A stretch of 64,000 bases of DNA from Branchinecta lynchi (taxonomy: Eukaryota; Arthropoda; Branchiopoda; Anostraca; Branchinectidae): contig JAKZAP010000011.1 in assembly GCA_023053575.1 (NCBI GenBank), forward strand, positions 5,518,001 through 5,582,000, written 5' to 3'. Positions 51,693 through 63,204 of the stretch are shown piece after piece; position 1 is the first letter of the stretch; each line of letters opens with the position of its first letter. The notes under the pieces are model-generated. The model saw only the letters and a list, made by a program, of their open reading frames with translations. It was not told the DNA's origin and did no database searches. The translations under genes and the position numbers were made by a program.

Positions 51693-53409
51693 ATCCACTT
51701 TTGGTCTGGTTCGATACCGTTCTCTTTTGATCCGAGTTGGTAGCAGCGTTTCCACTGGCAAACTTTCAAAATCATGAGCAACAGTCCCAAAATAATAAGT
51801 TACACATGAGATTTGTGCTAGAAAATCATGAGAAAAAGAAATGTGGTAAAGAAAAGACCAAAAAAACACGATATTTTCGAAAACTCGTGCTGATTTGAGT
51901 AACTTTGCAAACTAAAATTTGTAAACAAAAATATAATAGGAATTTGATGGAACCAAGAGGATGTGTTTTCATCTTCTGAGTTCCATGTGCTTGGCCAGGG
52001 AGGATGCTTAAAACATACCGAATGGCTGATGCACCAGTCGAGGGCGGTTTGAAGTGGCATGGGTTGAGGGTGACGACTTCTAAACATAGGGCTGGCGGAT
52101 GTCTGACAAGCGCTCAAGAGTCATCAAGAGTTCTGCGAGAGTTACACCGGGTGGAAACGATAAACACAGCAACAAAAGCCGAAATTGTACGAATTGAACA
52201 CTGTTTTTTGCAAGATTTAATTTTGGAGTTAATTAGAGGTCGTTCATAATAACAACAATTCCAGCAGGCCCATCATTTGGGCTTTTGATGGGGAACGAAG
52301 CCCCCGCACAAACCAAAGTACACAGGGTGGAATAAAATTTAACCGTGCGTCGCAGGAAAAAAAAAATGAAATCTGCCTTTTTTCCAGTTAAGCTCACTGA
52401 TTCCCTTACAAATTTTTGCCTTTAGTGTGGTTCGAATCCCAAATTCTGATCCTAAAGCCTCAGATGAATGACCTGCCCCGCCATTAAACAAAAACTACCA
52501 CAAATCGAGGGGCTGCCAACTCCCCTGTACCTGCTGTGCACCCTTTCCCGGCACCGGCTGGCACCGGTCAGAATCATTGGTGCCGATACCGGTGCCGGTC
52601 ATAAATGAGGCGATTCATCTCCAAAACGGTTCTAAATTTGCTGATTTTGATCTTCTGACACGTACCAGCGTGCTGGCGTAAGCCGATGTCGGCACCGGGC
52701 ACGTACGCTAAAATTGAGAGTAGGCAACCCCGTCTACCAATGACGCAGGCTACTATTTTTTTGAAAAATGTACTAAATACACTTTTTTATCCCAAAGAAA
52801 GATAAGGGCCACGTATGATGCCATAGGTCGTCTGTCTTGGTAAACAATACTCCCGAACGGTGTGAGACATGTTGCTGGCAGTTTGTACAAAGTAAAAACA
52901 AGTTAAGTTTGTTCTGAAAATACAGTAAAAAAAAAATAGTTTTAAATCAAAGACGTGCTAAATACTGAAATAAAAACAGCTAATATCAGAGCGCCATTTT
53001 GGACTGTAGACGATCCCTGTCACCTTTTGAAATACGTTCGTCCGCCATCGACTGAAAACTACCTTAGCCATCAGAAAACCTTAATGAAGACCCTAGACAT
53101 AAATCTGTTTGAAATATAAGTTATTTTTACCACTTAGAGCAGAAAAAGACGAAAATCATGAAAATCGTGGGTTGATCATATGATTATAAGATTAAAAGAA
53201 AAACTAATCAGATTGAAAAAAAATGAGTTCCCGTGTGAAATCATAAAAAGTGAAAACACTGTTAAGCACAACTGCGGAGGTGCTGTAGTGTCCTCTGTCG
53301 GGATGCACGGCACTCACATTGTTCTGATAGATGGCGTGCAGAAAGGAATAGTTATTCGAATTTCTCGTGCATTTAATTCACTTACTAGGTTGTCAGTCAG
53401 GGTCTTCAC

Positions 53410-53612
53410 AACTAGGGGGGGGGGGGGAATCGCAAAAATAGTCGGTTTATCGTAAAAGTAGTCATTTTTTCTTATAATAGTAGTTTTTCTTAAAATCAGC
53501 CATTTTTCGTCAATACAGTCGGTAAAAAGGACCAGCCAGTCAGTAAAGACCTTGCACCCCTCCTGTCCCCCCCAAAACAAATTTGGCTAGTAAAGCCTCT
53601 ACTGTCAGTAAT
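53410..53612. repeat. F4 repeat copy
   Basis: A poly-G run, then degenerate TCGGTTTATCGTAAAAGTAG-like units, CCAGTCAGTAA and a poly-C run, ending TAGTAAAGCCTCTACTGTCA. Same layout as 21905-22240. Confidence 0.5.
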
Positions 53613-56077
53613 AGATATTTGTACCATAATTGTTTATTATTTCTCAGACTCTGCTTCGTCTCCTGGTCATCTAATTTTTCGATCAGTTACTTATCCTTGT
53701 CAATATGCTTAATTGTTTGAGGACGCGGATTGAGATCAACAACGGCACGCGATCCAAGTCCAGTCCGAATTTGTGCCCAAGAACATAGCCAGAGATACGG
53801 ACAAGCGCGCAAGCGCTCAAACGTGGAGTGTGAAAGTAAAATAAATATCAAATCTTGTACACGAACAGCGTTGTAGAACCAAGATATTTCACATCCCCAA
53901 ATCAAACAAGTAGATTTTACCCGAATAGGTCTGAAATAAGACAATCTAGTTGCCCATCAATAGTTCACTTAAAGAGGCTTGAAGATCCGATGAAAATGCG
54001 GTACTTCGTTGCTCCCCTATTCACGAATAATCTGTTTTCACAATAATTCATTTTCCTGTCTGATTTGTGATACCTCTATGCGCTTATACCTATGTTGTGT
54101 GCTTGATGAAAACGGCTGTAGAAAAACAAGTTTTCACGCAGGGAGTAGTGTTCACGAAGCCGATAATTAGCAACAACAAAGCCGCGTTGTCATTAAGTTT
54201 AAAATTGTGCGCATCTTAGTAGAATTTGTGAGAAAGGGGACCAAAAGTGAGACAGAGGGGCCGCCATACCGATCGCTATCCCACTTGAACCGAAGACTGC
54301 AAGTACCATAACAGATGGCGATTTTTGGGAAAACTTGCAGAAATTTGCTGGAAAATTGAAAAATAACTAAGAAAAATTCTAAAAAACAGCAAACGCCGAG
54401 CGGCGCGTCCCCCAAAACTTTCTATCGGCGCGACGTCAAACAAGTTTTCGGCGCGCTGGCGACCCACATTATCTCCGTCGCCAACGAATTTTGATTCGGC
54501 ACGGCTTTGGGGACTATGTGTGGGGAGGGGGGGAGGGGGCCCCATCAAAATGCATATCTAGACCTATATATACCCAATTTACAGCTTACAGTTGATTCCA
54601 GTCACGGGTTAAAACTTTTTCCGCTGCGAGTGAACTGTCTCTAGTTTCGGGGAATACCTAGGGTATTAAAAAGTTAGGACAAGGGAGAAGCCGAGGTCCC
54701 AATTTTGTTAAGTTGATGTAAGAAATTTAGACTATCTTCTTTCCAAGTCCTAGGAGTTGTCTGTCCCTGGTGATAATTTATTTCATGGTATACTTACGTC
54801 AGCAAAGGATCTACTTAGCAGTGCAAACCCTAAAATTATATACAGGATTGGTGCATTTATGGACCATTCAAGTAAGGTAAATTAAAGTACAGGCTGATAG
54901 TTTGTGGAAGTTGCAAGTTGGAAAGTTCAGTTGATTACAATCTCACCCGTATACTGAATGTAAATGTTGGATTGTTTTTGGTCCAGTCCTAAGGGCTTCG
55001 TTAATCATCTGTCTATCTATTCAGCGAACCTTTAAAGTTTAACTGAAAAGGCGGAAAAGCTGAAAAGTTACCTTTACATCTGATATCTTGACTCATCTGA
55101 GGGATTTTGTATTCCCCCCCCCCCCCGGGGCTCTAGTAATAACGTTCTGAGTGTGTGCTGCTTGCACGACAACCCAGAATTCACCCAGACGCGGAGCATT
55201 TGAATTTCAGCAAAGACCTGCATTTCCAGGGTGAGAGGCTAAGCATTTTTATTTTATTTTTAGCCATGTCCTATATTTGTAGTTGGTAAATATTTCAAGC
55301 CTAGAGGGACAAGCATATAGAGGTACCACAAAGCCGAAAAATTAAGTTCACTCGATGAAGTCGATAATTTGTGGATAACGGACAAACGAAATAACGCATT
55401 TTTATCGGGTTTTCAGGCCCATTTAAGTGAATAAGTGATGTTTTACTAGACTGTCGGATCTCTTTCCTATTCGGTTACAAGTTCCAGTAAAATAGATTTC
55501 GACGGTTCCAAGAAAATCCCGCAGTGACCAATAAACCGCCAAATGGAACAAAAATAACGATAAATGTATTAAAACTAAGCTAGGCCTAGACAGAAATAAA
55601 TAAGAAATTAAGTCACCGAATGCTCACACGAATACAACCTATCTCCACATCTACATGATATTTTGTTTTGCAACTGGTCGTTAGTACGATTTGGATTCAG
55701 TTTGAAACCAGAAATTCGGTAGTCCCAGTATTGACCATTTTGTATAAAGTGCCGATACAAGGGTAAAAAGACTTGTTGGCTAAAATCGATCTCCGAGTTG
55801 ATAGTTTGGCCAAATTTTGCGAAAACAGGAAATTCGATTGTCCAGCAGTTTCTTTGTCGAGTTGGTCGGGTTGGAGTAGCTACTTATCAAAATATGCTGA
55901 TTCCATCTATTCGCTTGGTTATTCTATCTAATAGATGGTAAGACCGGAATCTGGTGTGGGTAATGACCCGGACTATATCGAAAATCTGGGACCAAAATAT
56001 GCCTAATGGAATCGAAAAGGGGTCGGTCTGGGGGGATAGAATACTACATTTAGGCGGACAGGAAAAAGCCATACCAG

Positions 56078-56420
56078 ACTGTCAGAAATTTCATAACAGA
56101 TAACAGGAAGATGCGCGGTTTCGACAGACAACACTTGGGATGTTATCTGTTGTGTTGGAAAACATTATACGTGAAATGTTATGCAGAACAAGCATTGCCA
56201 GGAAGAGCCAAAAAAACATCTACGGACTTTTTTGTTTGCCGTCACGATGTCGGAAAATTCAGCAGATGCTTTTTGGCGATTTTTCGGCTCTTACTGATGG
56301 CAACGCTTCTTATCCATAACAATTTCAAACACAACAGACAACATCCGAAGTGTTGTCTGTTACGCATTGTCTGTTGAAACCGCGCATCCTTCTGTTGTCT
56401 TTTATGAAACTTCTGACAGT
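56078..56420. mobile_element. 343-bp TIR element next to PIGB exon 6
   Basis: Ends ACTGTCAGAAATTTCATAA and the complement CTTATGAAACTTCTGACAGT-type sequence extend into ~90-bp imperfect TIRs that share GATGCGCGGTTTC.ACAGACAA and ACAACACTT.GGATGTT.TCTG blocks. No TSD was seen. It lies 91 bp before the exon 6 boundary. Confidence 0.7.
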
Positions 56421-56511
56421 GCACAAGACTGTATCCTCTGGATCAAGTCCAATACATATTCCCGGTAGATATCACACCAAAACCTTTGGTCTGATTTCGT
56501 TTCTATTTAAG

Positions 56512-56691
56512 GTCTGAGAAGTGGATCGTGGGCACTACCGTTGTGTTCAACCTAATTTTGGGTGTTTACTTCAGCTTGATACACCAGCGTGCACCTATAG
56601 ACGTAGTGAGGCATCTAGCGACGGAGGCAAAAACTTATTCCCAGATGAATGTCTTATTTCTGCTTCCTTGCCATTCTACTCCTCTGTACTC
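56512..56691 (+). CDS. PIGB: GPI mannosyltransferase 3 (PIGB), coding exon 6
   Basis: After acceptor TATTTAAG, the first G completes Trp. It encodes SEKWIVGTTVVFNLILGVYF (last membrane helix), SLIHQRAPIDVVRHLA (LVHQRG..DVM in PIG-B) and the signature LLPCHSTPLYS. It ends phase 2 (TC) at donor GTAAGT 56692; G at 58617 gives Ser. Confidence 0.93.
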
Positions 56692-56994
56692 GTAAGTCCT
56701 TTAATTATTGCATGTTTCACTGGATCTGTCTGTCCAAGATCTTCCATTCAATCAAGCTACTGTAAACCCGAGTGGTATAACCCCTGTACGTACATATTTG
56801 AGCCGCAGCGGACCTAGTCCCCTTCGAAGTCTACTCACTACCTCCGTGGTCAGATCCTACGCACCTTTGAAGCATATACTCCGAAACCGCGACGTATCCT
56901 ACGAACCCTTGTGAAACTGAATTTATCACCGCTTAAAGTCCGGCTTGAACACCTGAAGAACTCGAATAAAGGCATGTGTTCCCTAAAGTACTAA

Positions 56995-58075
56995 TGTTAA
57001 CCGCAAAAAAAAAAAAAAAAAAACTTTTAAGCAAACTATACATTTTCATGATCCCCATGAGCCCATTGCCTCCCAGGACCCCTCGCACTATTTACTCTTC
57101 AACTTACAGTATCTTAAAAGATGCGAATACTTTAAAACTAGACTGGGGTTTCAACAAGTAACTCACGGTTTTGGGTGTTTTAAGCCTTTTCCGAGACCCG
57201 TTGACGTGTAGCGAAGACAGGGAAACAATTTACAGAACCGTTTTTTCTGATGGAAAAACTTCTCGCAGACAACCGTCGACAGCGTGATACACAAACGCGG
57301 CAAGTGAGAAAATCACCGTGGTTTGATAGGGTATGAATTTCTAGCTCCCTTAAAGTGCGCATATTAACTGCAAAGTCAAAGAGTACTGTAGATCAAAGGA
57401 TACATTTCGGCCAATGATCATTTTTGCCACGATTTTTTTTTTTTTTAAATTCTCAAGCACCCTTAAATTGCGCATCTTAACCGAAAAATGAAAAAATACT
57501 CAGACCAAACGATATTTATTAATGATTCCCAAGGTCCTATTCAGTCTACCACAAACCCCTAATTTTGGGAAAGCCTATGCCTAACGCTGGATACACTATG
57601 CCAAATGCTGGATACTTGAACTCAATAAAATATTGATGATTTGAGTGAAGCTCAGAAAACAACCAATCACAACTCATCTATAGTCGGGTAGGTCAGGGCT
57701 AGGTTACCAACAGCTATCCAGAGTTTGGCATAGGGTATCCAGCGTTAGGCATAGGCTATGCCAAACGTTAGATATACCCAGCGTTTGGCATAGGGTATCC
57801 AAAAATCAGGGGTTTGTGGCTGACTAGGCCTATTACCGTTTTTGTCTCAAGGGTTCTGCTTACAGATGAAGTTCTAGTGCCTGTAAAGTGCGCATCAAAA
57901 TAAAATACTTTTTACCAAAGGATACATCCTCGGGATTTCCAAGGGTCCATGATCATTCTAATCTTAAGGGTTTTGCTTTCAAATGATCAGAACAAACCCA
58001 CAAAAAGGCAAACTTTATATTTCATCTTCTGAACCAGCCTTGCAATAAGTGCCATATGAGTTTCCAGCTCTTGTT
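56995..58075 (+). mobile_element. F2 variant element with nested TIR element
   Basis: Ends on plus with AAGTGCCATATGAGTTTCCA then GCTCTTGT, the ACAAGAGCT terminus reversed. The TAACCGCAAA / CTTTTAAGCAAACT / GCGCATCTTAACCGAAAAAT blocks match the left part of the copy at 15324-16571 in reverse. The 5' boundary is uncertain. It contains the TIR element at 57549-57819. Lies wholly in PIGB intron 6. Confidence 0.55.
57549..57819. mobile_element. 271-bp TIR element
   Basis: CCACAAACCCCTAATTTTGG at the left and the complement GGGGTTTGTGG at the right extend to ~45-bp imperfect TIRs containing CTATGCC.AACGCTGG. The interior repeats GTTTGGCATAGGGTATCC. No clear TSD. Non-coding. Confidence 0.6.
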
Positions 58076-58418
58076 TGTTTGTTGCGAAGTAGGTGTATTG
58101 GCTGATGAAACTGTTGTCTGTCTGTCTTGACTGACTGTCTAGAAAGAATCCACCACCAGTGAACAAAGAGAAGTTCGTGATGGTGGTTGAAGCTTCCCCG
58201 CAACCCATTCCTCATAATTCGAGACAACCCGCCTGTAGGAAGCACTCGCGCCCTTTCACAAAGAAAATTTGCTGTTTACATTAATCTCCCCTTTATGTCA
58301 TATCAATTTGCTTTCCAAATCGTTATCACACCGCAAAAAACAACACACGCGTTTTACCTGTTTTCAGTATACAATCTCATTCGAGATGAAGATCGAAGTT
58401 GATTGGTTTTTAGGTCAG

Positions 58419-58456
58419 TTGCAATCACAGCTTAGATGATTAAGCTGTGGTTGTAA
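58419..58456. repeat. 38-bp imperfect palindrome with CACAGCTTA core
   Basis: TTGCAATCACAGCTTA, six bases, TAAGCTGTGGTTGTAA: a 16-bp stem with two non-pairs. It shares the CACAGCTTA arm with the 29-bp palindrome at 4488-4516. Confidence 0.55.
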
Positions 58457-58616
58457 TTAAGATAACGCAATTAAGAAATTTTTTTTTTTAATAAATATGT
58501 TATTAGGGAGAAAGCATCCATACGAATTTGGAAGTTTCAAGAATAGGAAGACCCAGCTTTTAAGAAGCTTCCGTAGCTATACTATACCGCTCACTGTATT
58601 TACCACTTGTTTCCAG

Positions 58617-58911
58617 GCATATTCACTACGACATTCGGACCAAGTTTCTCTCATGCATTCCAAATTTCGAGATGGATCCTGAATACAGGGACGAGGCTGA
58701 TCGATTTTACCTTGACCCTGTTCAGTCAACAAAGATTTACCTGCAAGACAAATATTCACACATCGTCGTTGGAAGTTACCTAGGAGGTGATGTGACTGAG
58801 CTCTTAGAAAGTGAAGGATTTGTCAGAAGTAGGCAGTTTTTTCATCAGTTAATTCCCGACGGTCGAGTGGGAAGGTACATCTTTGTTTATGTTCGATCAA
58901 ACCAGCGGTGA
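58617..58911 (+). CDS. PIGB: GPI mannosyltransferase 3 (PIGB), coding exon 7 and stop
   Basis: The last exon follows acceptor TTTCCAG. It encodes HIHYDIRTKFLSCIPNFE (HVH..... .FL.C.P in PIG-B), DEADRFYLDP (DEAD.FY..P) and the C-terminal block RQFFHQLIPDGRVGRYIFVY, ending QR then TGA at 58909-58911. Summed coding length is 1,479 nt, 492 residues, against about 554 in human PIGB; the difference is mostly at the N terminus. All six splice junctions are in consistent phase and no premature stop occurs, so the gene looks functional despite 38.7 kb of introns. Confidence 0.93.
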
Positions 58912-59148
58912 AAATCTTTTAGTGAAAATTGATTTCTCTTGATTTGGTTGGCAATCAAGAAGATCTGTTGTATCTTCAGGTGCTATCAAAGACGTCGCAG
59001 TAGTTAGCCTGCTTTTAGGAAATGACGAAAAAGCGAAGATGATGTCTGACTTTAAAATGACTAAAAATCTGTCCTGCTGCTTCTCTGTCAAAAGAAACTA
59101 AAGAAAGATACCTTTTGGATAGTAGGCTACATACTACTGTTGTAGCTC

Positions 59149-59154
59149 AATAAA
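59149..59154 (+). terminator. Probable PIGB polyadenylation signal
   Basis: AATAAA 238 bp after the PIGB stop codon, in CTCAATAAATGCG; the first canonical signal downstream that I see. Confidence 0.5.
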
Positions 59155-59379
59155 TGCGTATTAGATGTCACGGTAGGTGGTACATAATACGCATTTACGT
59201 ATTGCGTATTTAGATAGTACGTTTATTAGACCTGCAGTGGAGCCCCGTATTCAGTCGATATTTCTTGCGATATTCGACGAAGGCCTGTAATCGGTTGGAA
59301 CCGCGACCCAGTAACTCACAAAAAGCGACAAGCTTCTAGTTGACCGTTTCAAAAAATAATCGTCGTTTCTGGTCTCGTT

Positions 59380-59913
59380 CAGAAGTCCCCCCCCCCCCCT
59401 CCAACTTCGCGCCTGGATCCGGTCTGGTTCTATTGATCGTGTATTATTGTATTATTAATTATCTATATTATTATTATGCATTGTTGTTATCTGATTCCAT
59501 TTATGATGCTTCTCCTTCCCTCCCTCCAAGTTCATCCACTCGAAGGTGCTGTAAGCATGCCAACGTCACGGGATTTCGGGTTCCACCCTTGTTCCCTACA
59601 TGGTTGTAGGATCCGCTGTATGTTTAGATACCTAGGTGTACACAGTAACAATGTGTCACGTTGGCCGAGTGGTTAAGGCGCCAGACTTAAGATCTGATAA
59701 CCCATATGGGGTCGTGGGTTCGAACCCCACTTTGACAGAACTTCTAGTATGTAGGGCCTACGATTCTTCAGTTTCTTCCGATGAAATCTATCCCAAGCGA
59801 TCCATCCACTCTAAGGTGCTCTAAGCATTCCCTCGGTCACAAGATTTCTGGCTCCGCTCTCTTTCCCCATTGCAGCGCTGTTGACATATACTGCGTATAG
59901 GCAGCGGCAAAGT
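59380..59913. repeat. F2-like fragments duplicated around tRNA-Leu copies
   Basis: Two similar ~150-bp blocks (about 59520-59640 and 59790-59885) share TCATCCACTC.AAGGTGCT..AAGCAT, then ACAAGATTTC.GG.TCC-type words. Each precedes a tRNA-Leu copy, so a unit containing the tRNA was probably duplicated. Confidence 0.45.
59655..59737 (+). pseudogene. tRNA-Leu (UAA) pseudogene
   Basis: A and B boxes and the TAA anticodon loop are intact, but the acceptor stem has at least two mismatches (5' GTCACGT against 3' CTTTGAC), the anticodon stem has one substitution (TCTGA), and there is no T-run close downstream. Confidence 0.65.
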
Positions 59914-59996
59914 GTCAGATTGACCGAGTGGTTAAGGCGCCAGACTTAAGATCTGGTCCCCATATGGGGTCGTGGGTTCGAACCACACATCTGACA
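59914..59996 (+). tRNA. trnL-UAA: tRNA-Leu (anticodon UAA), slightly diverged
   Basis: 83 nt with a perfect acceptor stem (GTCAGAT/ATCTGAC, discriminator A), anticodon stem CCAGA/TCTGG, loop CTTAAGA (anticodon TAA), and class II variable arm with CCCATATGGGG. The T stem carries one mismatch (AACCACAC instead of AACCCCAC), and the A box reads TTGACCGAGTGG. A pol III T-run is at 60003-60006. Probably transcribed; function possible but less certain than the copy at 51610-51692. Confidence 0.75.
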
Positions 59997-60168
59997 CAGG
60001 TCTTTTCCTTTTGTTCAGTTGTTTTACGTGGAGTCTGGATAGATAGATAGATAAATCTTTTTATTCGCCAAAAACTTATCGTGGCTAACGCCAAATTTGT
60101 TTGGTATAGTCAGTTAATATGTAAGCGTACTTCAACAGTCATAAATAACATTAAAAATGAATAACATC

Positions 60169-63088
60169 TCAATTCACCTCGTTAAACAACTTCACAAAAG
60201 ACGGAACAAAACTCTTTTCGAACCTCTGGAGGTTACATTTAGTTGGCTGCAATTTTTCAACCGCAGTAGCTACCTTGCGAGGGAGCCTTCTCGCCAGCTT
60301 TTTAGAAGGAAAAATATTTTTATGGACTGGGTGGTTCAGGGATTTTACACCAAACTCCATGCAGAGTTTCAGTCTTCGATCGTGTAGAGAAGTGATTTTA
60401 AATTCACGCAGCAACTCTTCATAAGACCTCTCGGCCACCTTTGACGCTATGATCAGGGCTCTTTTTTAAATCTTTTCAAGTCTAGCGGTCGGTTCGACCG
60501 TAAGGCCAAAATGCCAAACAGGTGCTCCATATTCTAGGTTTGATCGGATAAAGGAAACATATATTCGGAACAAGTGTGTAGTGGGTGCCCCATGCCTAGA
60601 CATGAGCTTTAGCATTTGAAGTCCGCCATTCCCTCGCTTTATCATGCTAGTCGTCTGCGCTTCCCATTTTAAATCATTAGTTAGGGTTATCCCTAGGAGT
60701 TTAAGTTTTTCCACTTTCAAAGAATCCGAAATTTCCGGTGAAAAAGTAGGGATGAAAGACTTAAAAAATTAAATTGTCATAGTGCACGATTTACTGTCAT
60801 TTACAGTCATATTAGATTTCAAAGCTTGAATTTTTACTTTAGTCACGATATCTTGAACCTGACTCGAATCCTCTCTGTGACAAACTTCAACAAGTGTAAG
60901 ATCATCCACATACTTCCAACGATTCTCAAAATCATCCGCTATATCATTAATCATAACTAAAAACAAAATTGGACCTAGAATGGTACCCTGGGGCACGCCA
61001 CAAAGTACCGCTTCTGGTTCAGAATAAACATTACGATACTTTAAAATCTGAGATCTATTTGTTAAAAAACTTTGAATTATTTTTATTACTCTGGTATTAA
61101 CGTTAAAAATATGATAAAGCTTAGAAATTAAAATTTTGTGGTCAATGAGATCGAAACCTTTTTTAAAATCAATTGCTATCAGGTTCAACCATTTACCGGG
61201 CTCATCAACATGCTTAAAAATAAAATGGAGTAGACTGATTAAATAATGGGAAGTTGACGTACATTTTCGGTTTCCATACTGTCGATGATCAAGCAAAGGT
61301 TCTATTTCTTTTTTGAGCCAATCAGCAACAAAACTTTCATATATTTTGCTGAATAATGGAGTCAGCGTAATTGGCCTTACGCCATCAAAATCCAACTCAG
61401 TATCTTTCTTTGGTATTGGTGTGACGTACCCTGTTTTCCAAACCTGTGGGTATTCTAAACTACTAGAAATACAATTGAATATATTTGTCAAAGGTTTTAC
61501 AATTTTATCGGGAAACGCTTTAATTAACTGAATAGGAATGTCAATGGGTGTTATGCTTGTTCTTTTCAGCTTTTTCAATTTAGAATAAACTTGATCTTCG
61601 CTGATAAGTTTGACATTATTTCCTTCAGTCGAAAATTCTGCAGTTTCATTTCCATCCAGCGGAGGTAGTGATTGGACAATTTTGGCAAGATGGGAATTTA
61701 GCTGATTTGCGACGGTTACATCATCAGAATCTAGATTAAAATCAACAACAGAGGGTGTTTTCCCGCACATTCGCTTGATTTCTTTGTACCATTTGCTACT
61801 TTTTGACTCAAATAAGTTATGGATTTTTTCATTATAATAATCAGCGGCAGCCCTTCTAGTCATCTTTCGGATTTTGTTTCGGAGTTTATTAGCTTGTTCT
61901 CTTTTACCATTTCTCAAAAGTTGTATCTTGTAACGGATTAGATCTTTGATTTCTTGCGTGATAAAGGGACGGTCAGTGTTGCAACGTTTAAACGTTTTTT
62001 CGGGAAAAAATTCTTCATATTTTTGTCGGAGTTTCTCCTGCAGGATACTTGCTTTTTAATCACTTGAAATGGCGTTCATTGATTCAGTCCAAGACTCCGA
62101 TGAAATCCAATTTCCAAAACCAAGAAGACCACTGTCTGAGAGAGGTCGATAAGTCACATTTTCAATTGCATATTTTATTTTATATGACGGTAGAGGGGAC
62201 CACTTTAACATGTAATGGTAACTTCCGCCAAGTGGGGGAAGATCTTGTGGCTCATCATAATACTCAGAAAAATTTGTGCAAATCACATCAAGATTAGTAT
62301 TGCCCTTTGTTGTCGCAAACTTAACAACCTGTTTTAACCCGTGATTTTTTAGAAAATAATCAATTTTTAAATCGTTCTTGTCCCCGGTCAAACAGATTCC
62401 AACATTTGGATATTTGCAAGTTATAAAATCAGCACATAACTCGAAATCGTTTTTTCTCGGAACTCGTAAGGCTGGGCGAACAGTAAAATACACCGAGAGC
62501 TATTCCATTTAATGACCTTGGAAGCTTTTTAGGCTGGACCAAAAACCACATTATTTCATCATGGGTTTCAATATGGGGGATTTGCAGGGGTCGCATCGGT
62601 AGCTCCTCTCGAACAAAACACGCAACTCCGCCTCCCTTTTTACCCAAAGGATGGTCATCTTTCCTCAATTTAATAAACTGTTTGTAACCTTTGATTTTTA
62701 GATGGTCTATATTTTGTTTGTGAACTTCTGTAACCGCAATTATATCAGCTTCAGTAACTTTGACGTATCCTTCCAGTTCACACATCTTATCAGCATTCAG
62801 ACTTTCAGCATTCAAAGAAAGCAGATGAGGAAAATTAAACCGACTCTGGGGGACTTCTTTCTCAACAATTTTGATTTTTTTCACTTTCGGTTGAGCACGT
62901 GGTCCAGAAGAACTTAAACAATTTGCTAGCCCTTCTCCTAGCGTGAAATCAGGCGGTTCGGTGAGATCTTGTAAAGCTTCAAATTTATTAGTAGACGAAA
63001 ATGGGTTGGGAAAATAACCTAAAGAAGATTTACTTTTTGACTCAGATTGCAAGGGGGATGAAACTCTGCATGGGGAAATTACTCTCAA
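60169..63088 (-). pseudogene. LINE C ORF2: endonuclease-reverse transcriptase, inactivated
   Basis: The endonuclease begins LLSLNAESLNADKMCELEGY (in the 63088-62429 frame), then shifts frame near 62480 and continues with GICLTGDKNDLKI and LGGSYHYMLKW. The expected SDH is SYH, losing the catalytic Asp; GDFN reads GDKN. RT (61917-60769) has RPITLTPLFSK, LIAIDFKKGFDLIDH, GVPQGTILGP and the catalytic KYVDDLTL. The thumb (60720-60466) and C-terminal block to 60169 follow. In-frame stops are at about 62056, 60769 and 60466. Domain order is complete; the element is dead. Confidence 0.85.
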
Positions 63089-63204
63089 ACCTTTTGTCTT
63101 TTCAGAAGGAACTGGGTCAGAAGATGGGTTAGTGTCAGACAGAGGATGAAATTTATTAGTAAGATGAACTGGAGAAAAAGTCCCAAAGAAAGCTACTGGG
63201 CTAC

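Larger units (their letters stand above)
50264..56511 (+). other. PIGB intron 5 (6.2 kb)
   Basis: Holds an F2 fragment, tRNA-Leu and tRNA-like repeats, an F4 repeat and a TIR element. 51703-53409 and 53613-56077 contain no gene I can support; GGCACCGGGCAC..GTAGGCAACCCC words recur near 49368, 50395, 52545 and 52690. Confidence 0.65.

Noticed and set aside
52004..52249. 81-codon plus ORF beginning MLKTYRMADAPVEGG
   Set aside because: No motif, no splice evidence, and a long opposing frame overlaps it.
56479..56493. F1 terminus (AAACCTTTGGTCT) supplying the PIGB exon 6 acceptor
   Set aside because: The match is only about 13 bp and the rest of an F1 end is absent.
60769..61917. LINE C reverse transcriptase as a functional CDS
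   Set aside because: The frame is part of a longer ORF2 broken by stops and a frameshift, and the endonuclease SDH motif reads SYH.
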